DNA of 18,011 nt from a bacterium (lineage in GTDB: Bacteria; Muiribacteriota; Ozemobacteria; Ozemobacterales; Ozemobacteraceae): positions 1-18,011 of the forward strand of contig JACPTH010000230.1 in NCBI GenBank assembly GCA_016192885.1, read 5' to 3'. Made by a program: the position numbers and the translations under genes. The stretch's first letter is position 1. Each line of letters starts with the position of its first letter. Positions 7,073-14,078 of this stretch are shown here, one piece after another. The notes beneath the pieces are model-generated. The model saw only the letters and a program-made list of their open reading frames with translations. It had not been told where the DNA came from and made no database searches.

Positions 7073-7077
7073 TTTTT
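7065..7077 (+). terminator. End of the SRP RNA transcript
   Basis: The closing helix of SRP RNA runs directly into seven T residues (7071-7077). This is the only T-tract of this kind after the tRNA/SRP RNA cassette, so transcription probably ends here, although the long-range helix is not a classic compact hairpin. Confidence 0.5.
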
Positions 7078-7111
7078 AGAAACCCTTCACTCAGAAGGAG
7101 TTTTTACGAAA

Positions 7112-7140
7112 TTGTAAACCTAGATTATCGAGTGTTTAAA
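7112..7140 (+). promoter_or_regulatory. Weak candidate promoter for dnaX
   Basis: TTGTAA (7112-7117), a 17-base spacer and TTTAAA (7135-7140), four of six matches each to the sigma-70 boxes. It lies after the SRP RNA T-tract and before dnaX, where a promoter would be needed if transcription stops at 7077. Low confidence given the AT-rich surroundings. Confidence 0.25.
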
Positions 7141-7184
7141 AATCAACTGCTACCTGCTGAAGCCGATGGTTTTTCTCCCATTCA

Positions 7185-7217
7185 CTAATTCCTAACCACT
7201 CTCCAATCATTCTAACT
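7185..7217. repeat. 33-bp direct repeat, copy 2 (right of the RNA cassette)
   Basis: Second copy of the 6186-6218 repeat, differing at two positions (T to C and G to A). It lies between SRP RNA and dnaX, 60 bases before the dnaX start codon, so it could also be part of the dnaX leader. Confidence 0.8.
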
Positions 7218-7277
7218 GCTGAATTATAGCCCTCTGACCGATTACCGTTTTTTTAAAAAGTCCTTTTGGAGAAAAGT

Positions 7278-9020
7278 ATGCTTGAACCTGCAAGAAAAAA
7301 CCTCTACAGAAAATATCGCCCGCAATCTTTTGCCGAATTACTGGGCCAGGAGCACATAGCAAAAACATTACAAATGGCTGTCGCCCAGAGCAAAGTTTCG
7401 CATGCCTATCTCTTTTCCGGGCCTCGTGGAACGGGAAAAACCTCTGCAGCACGCCTTTTGGCAAAAATTTTAAATTGTCGAGCTCCCAGAGCGGATCTGG
7501 GAAAAAGTTATGACGCTTGCCGTAAATGCGATATTTGTCTTCGCATTGAAGATCAGAATTTTATGGATATCATTGAAATCGATGCGGCGAGCAATAATGG
7601 GGTTGATGATATTCGAGAAATGAGAGAGAAAGTTAAATTTGTTCCAATCGAGGGAAAATTCAAAATTTACATCATTGACGAAGTCCACATGCTATCTCAG
7701 GCGGCATTTAACGCTTTTTTGAAGACCCTCGAAGAACCTCCCCCTCGGGTCGTCTTCGTTTTAGCAACGACAGATCCTCAAAAGGTCCCTTCAACGATTG
7801 TTTCGCGTTGTCAGCATTTTGATTTTTTTTCAATTTCTCGAATGGTAATGGCGAGAAAAATTTCGGAGATTGTCTTAAAGGAACGTTCAGAAGACCCTGA
7901 GAATTTTCCTGAAGTATCCGGGGAGGTTATTAATTTGATTTCCCAATTTGCGGAAGGAGGTTTTCGCGATGCTTTGAGCCTTCTAGACCAGATTACTTCA
8001 GCGCACCTAGGCGGGAAAGTGACCGTAGAAGAAGTTCTAGAACAAACCAGGCGGTTAGGACATCAAGTTTTAAAAGAAATTTGTCAATCGCTTTTTTCCA
8101 AAGATTCGGCAGGGGTCTTGACTAAAATCAATGATTTGTTTTATCGAGGATATGACATAGGAGCCCTCGGAAAAGATTTATTAGAGTATTTGCGTCAGTG
8201 TCTGATGCTTAAAATCGATGAAACCGCAGGGCAAATTCTTGAAATTCCAAACGAACAGGCTAAGGAAATTTCCTTGCAGGTACAAAATATTCCTTTGGAA
8301 TTTTTAATGGCCTTGGTTCTAAAATTGGAAAGAGCATTATCGAATTTACGTAATTCCGCTCATCCAAGGCTTCTTTTGGAGGTTGAGCTTGTAAGAATCG
8401 CCCAAAGGGAAATCTCCATAGGTTTGGAAGGGGTTGAGAGACGAATAGGGCAAATTGAAGAGAGGCTTAAAACCAATTTGGTAAAAATGACCCCCACGGG
8501 CAGAGAGAAAAAAGCCGTTGCTCCTGCACCCAATCCTTCTCATGACTTTGAGTCTCCCAAAGAAGCGCTCCCAACTTCGAAACCCAGAGATGATTTGAAC
8601 GATCGTTGGAAGCAATTTCAAAAGAAGCTTTCCCAAAAGCAAAAAATCATCGGGATTTATTTTCAAAACTCCATACCTCAATCGTTAAAAAATGATTTAC
8701 TCGCTGTCTTTCTTGAAAGTGATTTTAGCCTCAAAATGTGCAATGAACAACGCACGATGGAGATAGTTCTTCCGCTAATTAAAGAAATTTTTGGGGAAAA
8801 AATCCAGCTTTGCCTTGAAAGCATTACAAAAACTGAGACATCCGTAAGAGAACCCCCGCTTGGTGATGGTGAAAATGTGGAAAAAAAAACGACCCTTCAA
8901 ACAGCCGAGAGTATTCTTCGAATAGATCGAGCAACAAAAGAAAAGTTTTATGCTCGACCGCAAATTTCAGATGCGTTGTCGGTTTTTGGAGGGGAGATTA
9001 TTAAGATTGTCGAGACCTAA
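7278..9020 (+). CDS. dnaX: DNA polymerase III subunit gamma/tau
   Basis: Clamp-loader ATPase of the replicative polymerase, 580 residues. Motifs: Walker A GPRGTGKT (48-55), four zinc cysteines (C67, C81, C84, C87), Walker B IIDEVHM (about 132-138), sensor 1 ATTD (163-166) and the SRC arginine finger (176-178). A charged, proline-containing linker follows domain III (about 390-450), then a tau-like C-terminal domain. ATG at 7278 was chosen over the in-frame TTG at 7266 because GGAG (7268-7271) lies 6 bases before it. An A6G run at 8508-8514 (codons 411-412) sits in the linker; a -1 shift there would end at 8543-8545 after ten more codons, giving a gamma-like form. An A9 run is at 8881-8889. 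The usual followers ebfC and recR are absent. Confidence 0.96.
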   Translation: MLEPARKNLYRKYRPQSFAELLGQEHIAKTLQMAVAQSKVSHAYLFSGPRGTGKTSAARLLAKILNCRAPRADLGKSYDACRKCDICLRIEDQNFMDIIEIDAASNNGVDDIREMREKVKFVPIEGKFKIYIIDEVHMLSQAAFNAFLKTLEEPPPRVVFVLATTDPQKVPSTIVSRCQHFDFFSISRMVMARKISEIVLKERSEDPENFPEVSGEVINLISQFAEGGFRDALSLLDQITSAHLGGKVTVEEVLEQTRRLGHQVLKEICQSLFSKDSAGVLTKINDLFYRGYDIGALGKDLLEYLRQCLMLKIDETAGQILEIPNEQAKEISLQVQNIPLEFLMALVLKLERALSNLRNSAHPRLLLEVELVRIAQREISIGLEGVERRIGQIEERLKTNLVKMTPTGREKKAVAPAPNPSHDFESPKEALPTSKPRDDLNDRWKQFQKKLSQKQKIIGIYFQNSIPQSLKNDLLAVFLESDFSLKMCNEQRTMEIVLPLIKEIFGEKIQLCLESITKTETSVREPPLGDGENVEKKTTLQTAESILRIDRATKEKFYARPQISDALSVFGGEIIKIVET

Positions 9021-9038
9021 TTATCAAAATTTTGATAA
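9021..9038. repeat. Perfect 18-bp AT-rich palindrome
   Basis: TTATCAAAATTTTGATAA is exactly self-complementary and starts at the base after the dnaX stop codon. It has no GC-rich stem, so it is a poor terminator; it could be a protein-binding site or an easily unwound element of the neighbouring candidate origin. Confidence 0.6.
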
Positions 9039-9065
9039 AGTTTCTTATCGAGGGCACCTTTTTTA

Positions 9066-9107
9066 ATCAAAAATTGTCTTGAAACTTAGATGTAGACAAA
9101 CTTTGAT
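9066..9107 (+). terminator. Imperfect hairpin downstream of dnaX
   Basis: ATCAAAAATTGTCT (9066-9079) pairs with AGACAAACTTTGAT (9094-9107) in 12 of 14 positions across a 14-base loop, followed by TTTTCGCTTTTT. It may terminate dnaX transcription. AT-rich, so only a candidate. Confidence 0.4.
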
Positions 9108-9165
9108 TTTCGCTTTTTCCCGCAATTTCCACAAAAAATGCATTATCAATTTGTACGCAATTAAT

Positions 9166-9226
9166 TGTGGACACTGTGGATAACCTTGGGGATAAGCTTT
9201 AAGAGCGAAACAGTGGATGTGGATAA
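9166..9226 (-). promoter_or_regulatory. Cluster of four DnaA boxes
   Basis: Compared with TGTGGATAA (reverse of TTATCCACA): 9166-9174 matches 7/9, 9175-9183 matches 9/9, 9187-9195 matches 8/9 (TGGGGATAA) and 9218-9226 matches 9/9. All four point the same way, and the first two abut with no gap. A weaker site, ATTTCCACA (7/9, opposite strand), lies at 9125-9133. Two perfect nine-base sites 43 bases apart are very unlikely by chance in one intergenic region. Confidence 0.75.
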
Positions 9227-9245
9227 AATATTGTTTCGTGCCCTC

Positions 9246-9281
9246 TTGACAAAGTTAGAAAGCCACTTTGTGAACTTTTTT
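9246..9281 (+). terminator. Hairpin with T-tract right of the DnaA boxes
   Basis: TTGACAAAGT (9246-9255) pairs with ACTTTGTGAA (9265-9274) in 9 of 10 positions across a 9-base loop, and TTTTTT follows at 9276-9281. It looks like an intrinsic terminator, but no + strand gene lies between dnaX and this point, so it may be an insulator or a structural part of the candidate origin. Confidence 0.45.
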
Positions 9282-9459
9282 CGCAAAAAGCTATCAGCGT
9301 AATTAACAAAAGAGGCAAAATACGGCGCTTGGTGAGGATATTTCAAGCATTTCGTAGGATGCGTTTATTGAATCAATTCAGCAGCCTGTTCCTTTATGCT
9401 CTTTGCGATCTTTGTGGCTCATTTTTTTAGTATTGTTCCGACAGGGGCCTTTTTTTCAT

Positions 9460-9468
9460 TGCTATTAT
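9460..9468 (+). promoter_or_regulatory. Extended -10 promoter for the lipoprotein gene
   Basis: TG-C-TATTAT at 9460-9468 matches an extended -10 element (TGnTATAAT, one mismatch). No good -35 is present at the right distance, as is usual for extended -10 promoters. It lies 58 bases before the start codon at 9526. A partial DnaA-like site, TTATCCTCT (9465-9473), overlaps it. Confidence 0.4.
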
Positions 9469-9525
9469 CCTCTGAATTTGAGTAAACTGCACCAATTTCA
9501 GAAAAAGAACTAAAGGGAGATGCAT

Positions 9526-10140
9526 ATGCGGAACATAACTATTATGCTTATTTCATGCTTTTTGGGGTTGCTTTCCGTAATTGGATGTGGCGCCGGAGGA
9601 GCGGCGTTAGAGTTTTTAAAAAAAGGTGAGACTAGTCTGGCGGCAAAGGATTATGGCAAGGTTATGGAACATTTTGGACAAGCCTTTAAATGCGGCGGAT
9701 TAAGCGAATCACAAAAAACTTCTCTTGATAAGGGCTATTTTGAGGCTTATCTTCATGAGGTCAAAGGGTCATTTATCTTTATTGCCTTAGGATACGATGC
9801 TTTCCAAAATGGAATAAACTCACCCTCTGACAACGTTTTGGTTGAAGCTCGCAGCAACGTTCCGGTCCTTGAGAAACTGCTGGATACGTTGAAAACCCAG
9901 GCAGCTCAAGTCAAAATCCCGGAATACCAAGAAATTCATGGCCGCTTATTGCAAGCCACGGACTTTTTACGCCAAGCACATGCGGAGGTTTTAGCCATCG
10001 ACAAACGAGGACAACGTGATTTGGCCCCGGCAGCCAAGTTGATGGGCGACGGAGTCTCGCACTTTAACGCCTACAACACCTTCATGGAACAAAAGGCAAA
10101 GCAACACGGATTTGATTTGTCAAAGATTATGGAACCCTAG
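9526..10140 (+). CDS. Predicted lipoprotein of unknown function
   Basis: A 204-residue protein with a type II signal peptide: MRN, a hydrophobic core (about residues 4-19), then the lipobox VIGC, so it should be lipid-anchored after cleavage before that cysteine. The mature part is mostly helical. The segment from about residue 26 (ALEFLKKGETSLAAKDYGKV) resembles one tetratricopeptide-like repeat. I do not recognise the family. ATG at 9526 was chosen over the ATG at 9520 because the GGGAG ribosome-binding site (9515-9519) would touch the earlier one. It has its own candidate promoter and stands alone, so neighbours give no clue to function. Confidence 0.8.
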   Translation: MRNITIMLISCFLGLLSVIGCGAGGAALEFLKKGETSLAAKDYGKVMEHFGQAFKCGGLSESQKTSLDKGYFEAYLHEVKGSFIFIALGYDAFQNGINSPSDNVLVEARSNVPVLEKLLDTLKTQAAQVKIPEYQEIHGRLLQATDFLRQAHAEVLAIDKRGQRDLAPAAKLMGDGVSHFNAYNTFMEQKAKQHGFDLSKIMEP

Positions 10141-10163
10141 AGGAATAGTAACATCATCCCGCT

Positions 10164-10287
10164 TGATGGAACCATTAACAGACAGCCAAGGGTGAAAGTT
10201 GGTCGTAAGGCCCTAAGCGTGGGTGGGAGTTCCTCTTGAAAGTAAGGCTGCAGCCCTTTCCATTCTAGATCTAGCCTAGTTTTTTAT
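10164..10287 (+). other. Hairpin-rich 3' region after the lipoprotein gene
   Basis: The 216 bases between the lipoprotein gene and the next gene contain no gene. They hold CCAA/TTGG around a 9-base loop (about 10183-10199), a CAGCC/GGCTG long-range pairing, GAAAG...GGC-TGCA-GCC...CTTTC (about 10239-10261), and a palindromic CTAGATCTAG block running into a six-T tract (about 10280-10286) that could be a terminator. I could not match it to a riboswitch class. It may simply be the 3' UTR and terminator. Confidence 0.35.
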
Positions 10288-10294
10288 TTCTTGA

Positions 10295-10323
10295 TTGATT
10301 ATTCCCATGGGCTAAATTATACT
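10295..10323 (+). promoter_or_regulatory. Sigma-70-type promoter of the phosphatase gene
   Basis: TTGATT (10295-10300), a 17-base spacer and TATACT (10318-10323). Transcription would begin near 10330, leaving a leader of about 27 bases before the TTG start codon at 10357. Confidence 0.6.
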
Positions 10324-10356
10324 TCCTTTAGAGTCGGATTTTGAGGTAATGCGGTT

Positions 10357-13164
10357 TTGAAAATAGTCCTGTTAAATTCCCTCAAAAAAACTTCGGAAAT
10401 CCCCTTGAATGAAACTTGGGAAGCCGAGACGTTTCAATTTCTCAATGATTTGCCGGGGTTTTTGGGAGTTGCAATTAGAAATCGCCAAGCTTTTCCGTAT
10501 GGAGAGTTTAAGTTTTGCTTGAATTATCCATTTGATTCGCAGACCTTTCTTGAATTGGTCAATCGCTCTGATAAATTTAAGAGTTTTTTAGATGGGGAGG
10601 CATCTTCTGAAGAGCTTTTCAATGCATATTTATCCGATGGTAGAAAAACGTTAGTTATTTTTTCCCCGTTGATAAAAGAAGATATCTATTTGGGAGAGGT
10701 TATCCTGGTTTTACGTCCTCTTGAAATTCCAGCTTTTCAAGAGATGAGTTTATTCCTAGATTTGTTTTCGCAAATAGTCGTTGGAAAAATTCAAACAAAA
10801 TCTAGACGAATGTTTAAGCGAAAACCCGTTGAAGAATTTAGAGATCTTGATTTTATCATTGGCCTACACCGAAAATGGACTCAATCTGAAACAACTTTTT
10901 CCGGAGACATGAAAGATATCCTCGATTTGTGGTTTAATGAAGACGTTTCATATTTGAGTCACTTTCTCTCAGGTCTTCAGAGGCAGTTTGACCTTGAGAC
11001 AGTGTTTGCGATTCAAAAGGTTCCACTTTCTCAAACCCATTTGGTGGTTAATTCATATGTGGATTCTTGTGAAAGCCTATCTAATGTAATTAAAGACTCT
11101 CTTGAAGATTTTTTGGCTCATGAATCCTTCGGAACGCTTTCCACCATCAGGGTAAAAGTTCAAAAAACCCTTTTTTTCCCTACCCCTGAACCATTCTCTT
11201 CATGTCTTTCTTTTATTTGCGAAGCGGGGGGAACCCATTTTGGAATGCTTGGGATTTTTATCCGAAAAGATGCGGATTTTCACCATGTTTCAAAGGTAAT
11301 TACGGTTTTAACGAATCATCTTGCCTTTCGATTTGCCCACCTTTTTCAACTTCGCAGGCAAGAAGTTCGGCGAATTTTTTTCCAAAAAATTTCTTCCGTT
11401 GGAAGTAAAATCGCCTTTTCGGTTGAAATTGAACCGATCATTGAAATGCTTGTTCAAGCGCTTGGTTCACTGTTTGGCATTCACGCCGGCGCCATTTGTT
11501 TGATTCATCCTGGGAGTGCTGAAATTGAAAAAACTCATGTTTTTGGGAATCCCCCGGAGGGTTTTAATCTCCAAATTTCGTCTGACTCAATGGGGGAATT
11601 ACGCAAAAACGTTTTTGGTTCCCGGATTTACAAAACCCCCGGATATTTTGGAAATACCGTTCGATGTATTGTTCCCTTTCAACCCATCTATCAATCGAAG
11701 GAAGATCTAAAAGATCCGATTTTTGACAAATCAATTGGAAGCTTATTGGTATTTGAATCCCCGGTAAACACGCCCCTGGATGATGAAGCATTTGATATGT
11801 TGATGATTCTTCTTAACAACGTGTGCGGCGCATTGCTTTCGGCCTGGAATTATCAAGAAAAAATTGATACGATTCGTTCCCTTGAGAGTTTGATAAACAA
11901 ACTTTCCGATAAAAAGACGATGTTGGACGAAATGATGGGAATTATTCAACGTTTTTTAATGGTAAAATGTTGCTCCCTTCTTACCCTTTTACCGGATAGC
12001 TCTTCTTTGGTTCTTGAGCAGAGCGAGGGGTTGCCGCTTGATTCCGGCGAGAGCTTCAAGATCAAGGTAGGCGAAGAAATTTCAGGCTATGTTGCATTAA
12101 AAGGGGAAACTCTGAGAATCGAATCAGTTGAGGATGATCCGCGGTTTAAAAACTGCGTTAAAGAAAATTTTTTCAAGGGACCGTTGTTGTCGGTTCCCTT
12201 GATAAGTCTGGCTCGTTCAGCCCACTCGCGGGTTGTCGGAGTCATAAATGTCAATCACAAATTGAACGGATTGCCATTTTCCAAACAAGACCAGATTTTG
12301 TTGGAAACTATCGCTCATATTCCGGCGGTTGCTCTTGATAACATGCAATTGTCCGTTGCGAAGCGCGACCAGGAGTTGCTTACGGTTCAGCTGAATGCCG
12401 CAAAGGAAATTCAAGCCGGGTTCCTCCCAAAGTCTTTTAAGAATCTCCCTTCAAGCGTAAGTATTTATGGAAAAAGTGAGCCTGCCCGGCGAGTTGGCGG
12501 AGATTTTTTTGACGTTAATCTTCTTTCAGACGGTGATTTGCTTTTATCTATCGGCGACGTTTCCGGGAAAGACATGCCTGCAGCTCTTTTGATGGCCGCG
12601 ACCCTGACTTTTCAAAGGACCGTTGCGCAAGATACGGTGGACCTTGTGGAAATCCTTGGCAAGATGAATAAAAATTTAAGAAAGGTGATTGACGATTACC
12701 ATTTTGTCACATTGATGCTTGTGAAAATCAATCCAAATACCGGCGAGGCGACCATGGCTTCCGCGGGCCATGGCCCTCTTCTTGCCGTTTTGAATGGCAA
12801 TCTCACTGAGATACCTTCTCCAAGCGGCTCTCCGTTAGGGGTTTGGGAAAGCGAGTCAAGTCGCTTTAAAGCGGTTTCCTTTCATCTTTCAGAGAATGAT
12901 GTACTTTTGTTTTTTACGGATGGTTTAGCCGATCAAAAAAGATCGGATGAAGAAATGTTTGGATATGAACGAATAAAAGATCTTCTTTTTTCGTCGCGTT
13001 ATGAAAGAACGCAACAAATTGTTGACCTATTTTTTGGGGCTTCAAATGAGTGGCGCTCAAAAAATGATTTGAGCGATGACCTTACGATAATGGCCTTGAA
13101 GTTTTTGGGAAACGAATCGATCGCTTCCAAGCAAAATGAATTTGGATCAGCCCCCTTATCGTAA
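10357..13164 (+). CDS. GAF-domain SpoIIE/RsbU-type serine phosphatase
   Basis: A 935-residue soluble signalling protein with no membrane span visible. The N-terminal ~340 residues are of uncertain fold. Two GAF-like sensor segments follow (about 345-505 and 505-670; the second includes the typical GLLSVPL-like PLLSVPL and VVGVINV strands). A short coiled linker with AAKEIQAGFLP (682 on) leads to a PP2C-type SpoIIE domain. Its metal-binding acidic residues are in place: GGDFFDV (D716), IGDVSGKDMP (D734), FTDGLAD (D855) and DDL (D907/D908), so it should be active. Such enzymes usually dephosphorylate an anti-sigma-factor antagonist, but no such partner is encoded here. The start is TTG, with GAGG 10 bases upstream; the nearby ATG at 10349 is out of frame and soon stops. 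Confidence 0.9.
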   Translation: MKIVLLNSLKKTSEIPLNETWEAETFQFLNDLPGFLGVAIRNRQAFPYGEFKFCLNYPFDSQTFLELVNRSDKFKSFLDGEASSEELFNAYLSDGRKTLVIFSPLIKEDIYLGEVILVLRPLEIPAFQEMSLFLDLFSQIVVGKIQTKSRRMFKRKPVEEFRDLDFIIGLHRKWTQSETTFSGDMKDILDLWFNEDVSYLSHFLSGLQRQFDLETVFAIQKVPLSQTHLVVNSYVDSCESLSNVIKDSLEDFLAHESFGTLSTIRVKVQKTLFFPTPEPFSSCLSFICEAGGTHFGMLGIFIRKDADFHHVSKVITVLTNHLAFRFAHLFQLRRQEVRRIFFQKISSVGSKIAFSVEIEPIIEMLVQALGSLFGIHAGAICLIHPGSAEIEKTHVFGNPPEGFNLQISSDSMGELRKNVFGSRIYKTPGYFGNTVRCIVPFQPIYQSKEDLKDPIFDKSIGSLLVFESPVNTPLDDEAFDMLMILLNNVCGALLSAWNYQEKIDTIRSLESLINKLSDKKTMLDEMMGIIQRFLMVKCCSLLTLLPDSSSLVLEQSEGLPLDSGESFKIKVGEEISGYVALKGETLRIESVEDDPRFKNCVKENFFKGPLLSVPLISLARSAHSRVVGVINVNHKLNGLPFSKQDQILLETIAHIPAVALDNMQLSVAKRDQELLTVQLNAAKEIQAGFLPKSFKNLPSSVSIYGKSEPARRVGGDFFDVNLLSDGDLLLSIGDVSGKDMPAALLMAATLTFQRTVAQDTVDLVEILGKMNKNLRKVIDDYHFVTLMLVKINPNTGEATMASAGHGPLLAVLNGNLTEIPSPSGSPLGVWESESSRFKAVSFHLSENDVLLFFTDGLADQKRSDEEMFGYERIKDLLFSSRYERTQQIVDLFFGASNEWRSKNDLSDDLTIMALKFLGNESIASKQNEFGSAPLS

Positions 13165-13193
13165 ACCGGAAAAAATCGACCGGAAAAAACTGA

Positions 13194-14078
13194 TTAAGGC
13201 TGGGTCTTCCACCGTCGATGGAGCCAGAACCATTGCTCCGGGCGATTTCGAATCCATTCTTCAAGAATACTCGTATAAGCTTGGGTTATCGCCCTTGCGC
13301 CCTCAATTCCTGGAAGAAATTCTGAGGGAAAGATGGGGGGGCGAATTTCCAACAGATGGGGTTGTTTCTCCTTAACGTGTATCACAACCGGTAGAATTGC
13401 CGCTCCCGTCTTTTGAGCGATAATGGCCGGGCCCGGCGGGGCGGAAGCAAAGCCTTCAAAAAAACGTACAAAAATCCCCTCCTTTCCGGAATCTTGATCG
13501 CTCATTAGGGCTAAAAAGTTGCCCTGATGTAAGGTTTTTAGAATTTTTCGCATTCCAAATCCGGAGTCAGTCGTGAAACAACCATGAGAATTTCTCATAA
13601 ATTCCATCCAGGAATCAACATAAACATTTTTCTGTCTGCGAACTACAATCGTTACGGGAAAGCCTTTTTCGCACAACCAAGGCGGAATTAACTCCCAAGG
13701 CCCATAATGGCAGGAAATCAGAATTACTCCTCGGTTCTTTGCAACAGCTCCAAGCAGGTTTTCGAACCCCTCCGCTCGAATTCGCCCTAGTAACCGGTCC
13801 TTCCCGATATATGGGAGGGTCGCCATTTCAAGGGAGTTTTCAAAAAACGCTTGGTAAACCTTTCCGCTCAATTCGCATGCGGAAACAAATGATAACTTTA
13901 AATGCCTCGGAAGCATTGCACGAACATGCCCGCGCCGAATTCCTAAAATGTCATGCGCCAAAATTGCCAGAATTTTGGCGGCTCTATGCCTCCGCGAAGG
14001 GGAAAGATTTACGAAAGCTTTTGCAAGGGTATCCAAAAGGATCGCTTCCGCGCGTGAAAAAAAATCAAGAATTCCCAT
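13194..14078 (-). CDS. LpxL/HtrB-family lipid A-type acyltransferase
   Basis: A 294-residue member of the lysophospholipid/lauroyl acyltransferase family that adds secondary acyl chains to lipid A in the inner membrane. Evidence: the catalytic HX4E motif CHYGPWE (H124, E129), the conserved block SDQDSGKEG...FFEGFASAPPGPA (194-217, split here), and the family ending RPEQWFWLHRRWK. An N-terminal hydrophobic/amphipathic segment can bind the membrane. The ATG at 14078 shares its A with the TGA stop of the upstream transporter gene (TGATG), so the two are translationally coupled; no near Shine-Dalgarno is visible. The gene converges on the phosphatase gene with only 29 bases between stops. It implies an LPS-bearing outer membrane. 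The exact acyl donor and acceptor cannot be told. Confidence 0.88.
   Translation of the reverse strand: MGILDFFSRAEAILLDTLAKAFVNLSPSRRHRAAKILAILAHDILGIRRGHVRAMLPRHLKLSFVSACELSGKVYQAFFENSLEMATLPYIGKDRLLGRIRAEGFENLLGAVAKNRGVILISCHYGPWELIPPWLCEKGFPVTIVVRRQKNVYVDSWMEFMRNSHGCFTTDSGFGMRKILKTLHQGNFLALMSDQDSGKEGIFVRFFEGFASAPPGPAIIAQKTGAAILPVVIHVKEKQPHLLEIRPPIFPSEFLPGIEGARAITQAYTSILEEWIRNRPEQWFWLHRRWKTQP

Larger units (their letters stand above)
9021..9525. other. Gene-free AT-rich region with DnaA boxes; candidate oriC
   Basis: I see no credible gene in these 505 bases. From left to right the region holds a perfect AT palindrome (9021-9038), a hairpin (9066-9107), an AT-rich stretch, the DnaA-box cluster (9166-9226), a second hairpin with T-tract (9246-9281), a degenerate GTAG repeat (9354-9379) and the promoter of the next gene (about 9460). 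Several DnaA boxes beside AT-rich DNA is the usual composition of bacterial origins, and the surrounding genes (gyrB, gyrA, dnaX, DUF721) are origin-associated in many genomes. Against it, the origin normally lies next to dnaA or dnaN, which are not in the window; a DnaA-titration or regulatory site is the alternative. Confidence 0.45.

Noticed and set aside
9161..9346. A 61-codon - strand frame over the DnaA boxes
   Set aside because: No ribosome-binding site, no recognisable motif, and composition follows the repeats of the spacer.
10180..10250. Possible c-di-GMP (GEMM) or cobalamin riboswitch
   Set aside because: GGGTGAAAG and CGTAAGGCCCTAAG loosely recall parts of these classes, but the GEMM core around CGCAAAGCC and the B12 box GCCACTG are absent, and the segment lies upstream of the phosphatase promoter.
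13164..13194. Bidirectional terminator between the converging genes
   Set aside because: Only a short direct repeat (ACCGGAAAAAA twice) is present; no hairpin forms.
13136..13375. A 79-codon + strand reading frame starting MNLDQPPYRKPEK
   Set aside because: It overlaps the phosphatase end and lies opposite the conserved C-terminus of the acyltransferase, whose PEQWFWLHRRWK motif proves the other strand is coding.
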